Part shown: in pieces, positions 59,972 to 64,000 of the stretch | Layout of the letters: every line of letters begins with the position of its first letter | Position numbering within the stretch: the stretch's first letter is position 1 | Assembly (NCBI GenBank): GCA_030248215.1 | Contig: JASANG010001350.1 | Location: 1-64,000, forward strand | Direction of reading: 5' to 3' | DNA from: Enoplolaimus lenunculus | Taxonomy: Eukaryota; Nematoda; Enoplea; Enoplida; Thoracostomopsidae | Length of the DNA stretch: 64,000 nt | Notes under the pieces: model-generated | Database searches by the model: none | The model's input: only the letters and a program-made list of their open reading frames with translations | What the model was told of the DNA's origin: nothing | Program-made: the position numbers and the translations under genes

Positions 59972-60385
59972 AAAATGCTTATGCCAAAGAGAAAAAAGCT
60001 AATTTTTTTGCTGAAAATTATATTAATTGATAGCGAAACCAGCTATAAAACCGAGTTAAAAAATGCTTATGCCAAAGAGAAAAAAGCTAATTTTTTTGCT
60101 GAAAATTATATTAATTGATAGCCAAACCAGCGATAAAACCGGGTTAAAAAATGCTTTTGCCAAAGAGAAAAAAGCTAATTTTTTTGCTGAAAATTATATT
60201 AATTGATAGCCAAACCAGCGATAAAACCGAGTTAAAAAATGCTTATGCCAAAGAGAAAAAAGCTAATTTTTTTGCTGAAAATTATATTAATTGATAGCCA
60301 AACCAGCGATAAACCGGACTTAAAAATGCGTATGCCAAAGGGAATAGACTGTTTTTTTTGAAAATTATATTATTGATAGCTAAAA
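59948..60385 (+). repeat. 88-bp tandem repeat that includes the gene's last codons
   Basis: Units start at 59948, 60036, 60124, 60212 and 60300 with AAACCAGCGATAAAACCGAG. The first unit holds the last coding triplets and the stop; the others lie in the 3' UTR. Each has GAGAAAAAAGCTAATTTTTT. The copies are close to identical. Confidence 0.9.
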
Positions 60386-60593
60386 TTTGGTTTAAAATAG
60401 CGATTTTAAATTTAAATTTAACTGATTTGCTCATTGTTCTTCTATTTTAAATTAGTCAGTGCTCTTCGAATAATAACATTTTGGTTCGAGAATTTAAGAA
60501 TTATTTTACATTTTTGAGATTTTTTTACAAGATTAATTACTTAAAGTAGGCAATCGTTGCCTAAAATACATTTTATATATGTGATAATTGATT

Positions 60594-60599
60594 AATAAA
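60594..60599 (+). terminator. Possible poly(A) signal AATAAA
   Basis: First AATAAA after the stop codon at 59971, about 625 bp downstream, past the 88-bp array. Confidence 0.4.
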
Positions 60600-60609
60600 G
60601 TTCATATTC

Positions 60610-61035
60610 CTAAGGAAAAATTGTAAGGTAGGGACCGTATCATTTTGTCCCCAAAGAAATTTTTAAGGGAAACAATTGTAAAGTAAGGGGGCCTTACCAT
60701 ATTATCACAACAAAAATTCTAAGAGGGGCGTATACTCCGCCCCCGCAACCCCTTTGCATCCGCTAGTGGGTTGTGCTTTTAATATCCAATCAATGCTACC
60801 TTGATGACTCGAATTTCCCATTTTAATATAATGTGGGGACCGTATCATTTTGTCATCAAATAAATTTTAAGGGAAACAATTGTAAAGTGAGGGTGCCTTA
60901 CAATATTAACCCCAAAACATTCTGACATTGGGGGTGTATACCCCTCCCCCGCCTCCCTTTGCATCCGTTAGTGGGTTTTGCTATAAAACCCAATCAATGC
61001 TATCTTGATGAATCAATTTTTCCATTTTAAAACAG
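60610..61035. repeat. Tandem pair of GGATCC/GCATCCGC-type element pieces, unit about 210 bp
   Basis: GGGACCGTATCATTTTGTC at 60631 and 60836; each unit ends TTTGCATCCG(C/T)TAGTGGG followed by CCAATCAATGCTA(C/T)CTTGATGA. A hAT-like element with flank was duplicated in tandem. Confidence 0.65.
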
Positions 61036-61236
61036 ATTTATACATGAGATTTATTAATAAGAGGCATTTAAGGTCCGTTATATATAGTCCAGGTTGCAAA
61101 GGACAGCTACACATATCATTGGTAGACCCACGAATTACCTCGTCTTGTATTTTAAAAGTAAAGGTTTAAATACTATCGGATCTTTGTATATACAGAACAT
61201 ATTAGTTCTACCTGTCTCACATGATACTGGCAAATG

Positions 61237-61601
61237 TTACTCTTAGGGCCGTAACGGTAGATTAAGCGTATTAATAAGCCTAAGCCTAAACCTAAGCGTT
61301 AAAAAGTGCATTCCCAAGCCTAATCCTGAGCAAAAAATATCTAGAATATAAGCGTACTCGTTTATAGATCCACCAGAAACTGGGACGGCCCTAAAAGTAA
61401 CATGAGTCAACGTTCCTACAAATAACGTAACGGTAGATTAAGCGTATTAATAAGCCTAAACCTAAACCTAAGCGTTAAAAAGTGCATTCCCAAGCCTAAT
61501 CCTGAGCAAAAAATATCTAGAATATAAGCGTACTCGTTTATAGATCCACCAGAAACTGGGACGGCCCTAAAAGTAACATGAGTCAACGTTCCTACAAATA
61601 A
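61237..61601 (-). mobile_element. TTAGGC element, subtype B, tandemly duplicated
   Basis: From CGTAACGGTAGATTAAGCG (61250) to CGTTCCTACAAATAA, a 176-bp stretch repeats almost exactly at 61426-61601. The second copy lacks its own left tip, so this is a tandem duplication, not two insertions. Confidence 0.8.
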
Positions 61602-61702
61602 TTTCGGATATTTTCGTTTCACCTGTATGAAACTAGCATTCATGGAATCTTTAACACATTCTCAAATATGTTTTGCACCTGTCGGCAGTTATAGTATTTT
61701 TA

Positions 61703-61881
61703 TGGCCATTGTATAGAACTGATCCGTAACAATAGAATGAGCACATTCCTAAACGTAAGCCGAGGCATAAGAATGCGCTCATACCTAAAACCTTTGCCGA
61801 AGCAAAAAATTAGTCTAAAGCTTAAGCTTACTCTTTTCCAGTTCCATGGAAAAACGTTCCGCTCCTGATCTTTGCATGGGA
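61703..61881 (-). mobile_element. TTAGGC element, subtype A2
   Basis: GGCCATTGTATAGAACTGAT to CTGATCTTTGCATGGG; few CCTAAG words. Confidence 0.65.
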
Positions 61882-61911
61882 AAATGTTATAAAAATTCTA
61901 ACTATTTGACC

Positions 61912-62106
61912 AATGTAAAGAACAAGGAATGAACAGTATTATAAGCATATTTCTAAGCGTAAGCCAAAGCCTAAACGTAAGAATGAGCAAATTCTTAAAC
62001 TTAAGCCTAAACCTAGCCTGAGCCAAGCAAAAAATAGTCTAAAGCTTAAGCTTACTCTTTTCCAGTTCCATGGAAAAACGTTCCGCCCCTGATCTTTACA
62101 TGGGCC
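61912..62106 (-). mobile_element. TTAGGC element, subtype A, first of a tandem pair
   Basis: CCAATGTAAAGAACAAGGAA to GATCTTTACATGGGCC. It shares its flank (CCAACTATTTGA) with the next copy. Confidence 0.75.
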
Positions 62107-62130
62107 AATGTTATAAACATTCCAACTATT

Positions 62131-62338
62131 TGACCAATGTAAAGAACAGGGAAGGATCAGTATTAGGTATAAGCATATTTCTAAGCCTAAGCCAAAGCCT
62201 AAACGTAAGAATGAGCCAATTCTTAAACCTAAGCCTAACCTAAGCCTGAGCCAAGCAAAAAATAGTGTAAAGCTTAAGCTTACTGTATTCCAGTCCCATG
62301 GAAAAACGTTCCGCCCCTGATCTTTACATGGGCCAATG
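62131..62338 (-). mobile_element. TTAGGC element, subtype A, second of a tandem pair
   Basis: GACCAATGTAAAGAACAGGG to GATCTTTACATGGGCC. Element plus flank repeats with a period near 222 bp. Confidence 0.75.
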
Positions 62339-62469
62339 TTGTTGTTCACATGGTTCAATAGTTAAAAGACATATCAACAGCAGGCGGTACTTGTTTACTT
62401 TATTCTTCACTCTAGGGTTAATTTAATAGAAGGCTAAAGTTCCACCCACAGTGTTTATATTGTATAATA

Positions 62470-62806
62470 ACAGAGGACAACCGGAGGTCTGCCTCCTGCT
62501 CCGGCAGAATTTTTGCCGGAGATTGCGGCAATTTCGGTAGTAAAATTTTGCATAATTTTACAAAATTTATCTGTTTAGCGCGTTTCAATTTACCTTTGTC
62601 ACAATTTTCAGAAAAGAATTTCCAAAATATCGCAGAAAATTAGCGTAAAACCAACAGCTTTACAACATATTGCAGATATTGGCTAAAATTAACTAATTAG
62701 CCATCATTTTTACTGCGTAATTTCGCCTCACCTCCGTCTCCGGCAAGTTTCGCTGACCTTCGGCTCCAGGCTACGGCATTTTTCACCTCCGGTTGTACCC
62801 TAAAAT
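62470..62806. mobile_element. GGAGCCGGAGCC-type TIR element
   Basis: AGGACAACCGGAGGTCTGCC to ACCTCCGGTTGTACCCT; CTCCGGC words inside both tips and a central AAATTTATCTGTTT also seen in 5957-6363. Confidence 0.6.
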
Positions 62807-63123
62807 ATAAGTATAACTTATATTCGTAGGTTTAAGCTCAGGTTCATGTTAAGGATCAGGCTTCGTTTTAGACTAAGAGATCATATGGAAAAACCGGTCA
62901 ACCATGGTTTTGAGCAAATGGAAAAACGGGACGATTCGATGTTTTTCGCTGAGAAAACGAGACAGCGGAAAAAATATAGAAAATAGAACAGCCCTATTTC
63001 ACGAACACTGAAAAACAGTTTTAAATTTTACAGGAAAAACAGTAACTGGCACCACCTCTATGTACGCCATAACTGAAAACTAAGCTTAAGTTTCAGCCAA
63101 ATAAGCTTTACTCAAAGCCTAAT

Positions 63124-63584
63124 GCAAATTCGACAATATCATTCATACATTAGGTGACTTTTTGAATGGGTCGTGTGTTCAACACTGAAGCAAAAAGTTT
63201 TCAGTACGAGCTGAAGCCAAAAATTTCAGCATCCAGCATCCTGAAGCCACAAAAGATTCAGTGCACTAAACACTCAAGCCAAAGCGCTTCAAGATGCTGC
63301 AAACTGAAGCTTTTAGGCTGCAGTGTTCAGTGTACTAAAAGCTAAAAATGCTTTTGTGCGCACATTGAAGTCAAAAATGCTTCAATAAGCTGGACACCGA
63401 AGACTAAACACTTCAGTGTGCTAGACACCGTGGTCTAAACGTTTCAATGTCAAGGACACCGACGCCCAAAAGGTTTCAATGTGCTGGCTGAATACCTTGG
63501 AGCACGAAGCTTTTTGGGTTCACTTGTCCATCACAGTACCCACTCAAAAGTCACCCGGTGTACGCATAATATTGTGTAATTTGC
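63124..63584. mobile_element. CTGAAGC-type TIR element
   Basis: GCAAATTCGACAATATCATT then AGGTGACTTTTTGA at the left; TCAAAAGTCACCCGGTGTAC then AATATTGTGTAATTTGC at the right (TIR about 40 bp). The middle is repeated CTGAAGC/GCTTCAG/CACTGAAG words. It sits between AAGCCTAAT and ATAAGCC, i.e. in a TTAGGC-like tract. Confidence 0.65.
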
Positions 63585-63651
63585 ATAAGCCTTTAACGAG
63601 TGTGTCTGTTGTGGAAATACAACGCTAACGAACAATCAAAAAACCTTCTCA

Positions 63652-63844
63652 TGTTGAGGGGCGTAGTGTTTTTCCGCAGGACTGCAACAAGAGTAAGCTT
63701 TAAACTTTACTGTAATTTTTTGCGTAGGCTTTATGGGTTTTACGTCTAGGCTTAGTTATAGGCTTATTCGTACGCTTAGGCTTAGGCTTTTTAGGCTTAG
63801 AAATATGTTAGTATTACTGTTACGCCAATCAAAGTAACATTGGC
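63652..63844 (+). mobile_element. TTAGGC element with mixed A and B features
   Basis: A-type left arm (TTTTTCCGCAGGACTGCAAC, AAGAGTAAGC) but B-type right end (TACTGTTACGCCAATCAAAG, TAACATTGGCC). The left tip is gone. Looks like a recombinant. Confidence 0.65.
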
Positions 63845-64000
63845 CAAAATATCATACATAAATGTTTCGTGGACCAGAAATATTTAAGCAAGTTTGAAAA
63901 TGGGAGGAATACGTTAAGCCAACCGTAAATTGAACTTAATTCCAACCTGGGCCTGGGCGTAGCTTTCATTTCAAAATAGTGTACCTTAAGCAGCCTGGTG

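Noticed and set aside
1-64000. Window taken as a real chromosome end because of TTAGGC
   Set aside because: The hexamers are short, imperfect, in both orientations and inside TIR elements; no long uniform array is present.
1-64000. CRISPR array, rRNA genes, functional tRNA genes
   Set aside because: Tandem repeats lack spacer structure; no rRNA sequence seen; the tRNA-like parts sit in repeated elements and do not fold as standard intact tRNAs by eye.
1-64000. LTR or other virus-like elements, LINE or transposase genes
   Set aside because: No open frame resembles a reverse transcriptase, integrase, capsid or transposase; all elements seen are short and non-coding.

Overview
The window looks like nuclear DNA from an animal, most likely a nematode or close relative. 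It is AT-rich and has small phase-1 exons in repeat-filled introns. Acceptors are of the TTTTCAG/TTTTAG type, and one lies 3-13 bp before each start codon, as at spliced-leader trans-splice sites. Hundreds of copies of the hexamer TTAGGC, the known nematode telomere repeat, are scattered through it. The organism is an inference; nothing in the window names it.

Two genes can be built from the sequence. On the minus strand (7424-10850) a four-exon gene encodes a 197-residue protein with a signal peptide and a nitrobindin-like (THAP4-type) beta-barrel. On the plus strand (30397-59971) a 26-exon gene encodes a 1019-residue secreted Cys-rich protein: a signal peptide, eight four-Cys 'A' modules, fifteen six-Cys 'B' modules (lustrin Cys-rich type), one six-Cys linker module and a C-terminal TIL (trypsin-inhibitor-like) domain. 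Every internal exon begins and ends in phase 1 and carries one module. In the second half the exons repeat as A-B1-B2-B3 cassettes, so the gene grew by exon and cassette duplication. A protease inhibitor or extracellular-matrix role is inferred from the domains.

Layout: 1-7.4 kb, repeats only; 7.4-10.9 kb, nitrobindin-like gene; 11-22.5 kb, tandem arrays, microsatellites and short terminal-inverted-repeat (TIR) elements; 22.5-31 kb, a roughly 3.2-kb segment present twice, including the signal-peptide exon, separated by 1.9 kb of very odd A/C- and G/T-only sequence that may be an assembly artefact; 31-60 kb, the inhibitor-like gene; 60-64 kb, repeats.

The most striking non-genic feature is a dense set of about 45 short elements (about 180-320 bp) whose interior is made of TTAGGC-like repeats and whose ends are GGCC(A/C)ATG inverted repeats. 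At least ten carry recognisable 8-bp target-site duplications, so these telomere-like tracts were spread by transposition. Other families include near-perfect hairpin elements with TA duplications, TIR elements that carry a tRNA-like box A/box B segment, hAT-like elements, and elements nested within one another.
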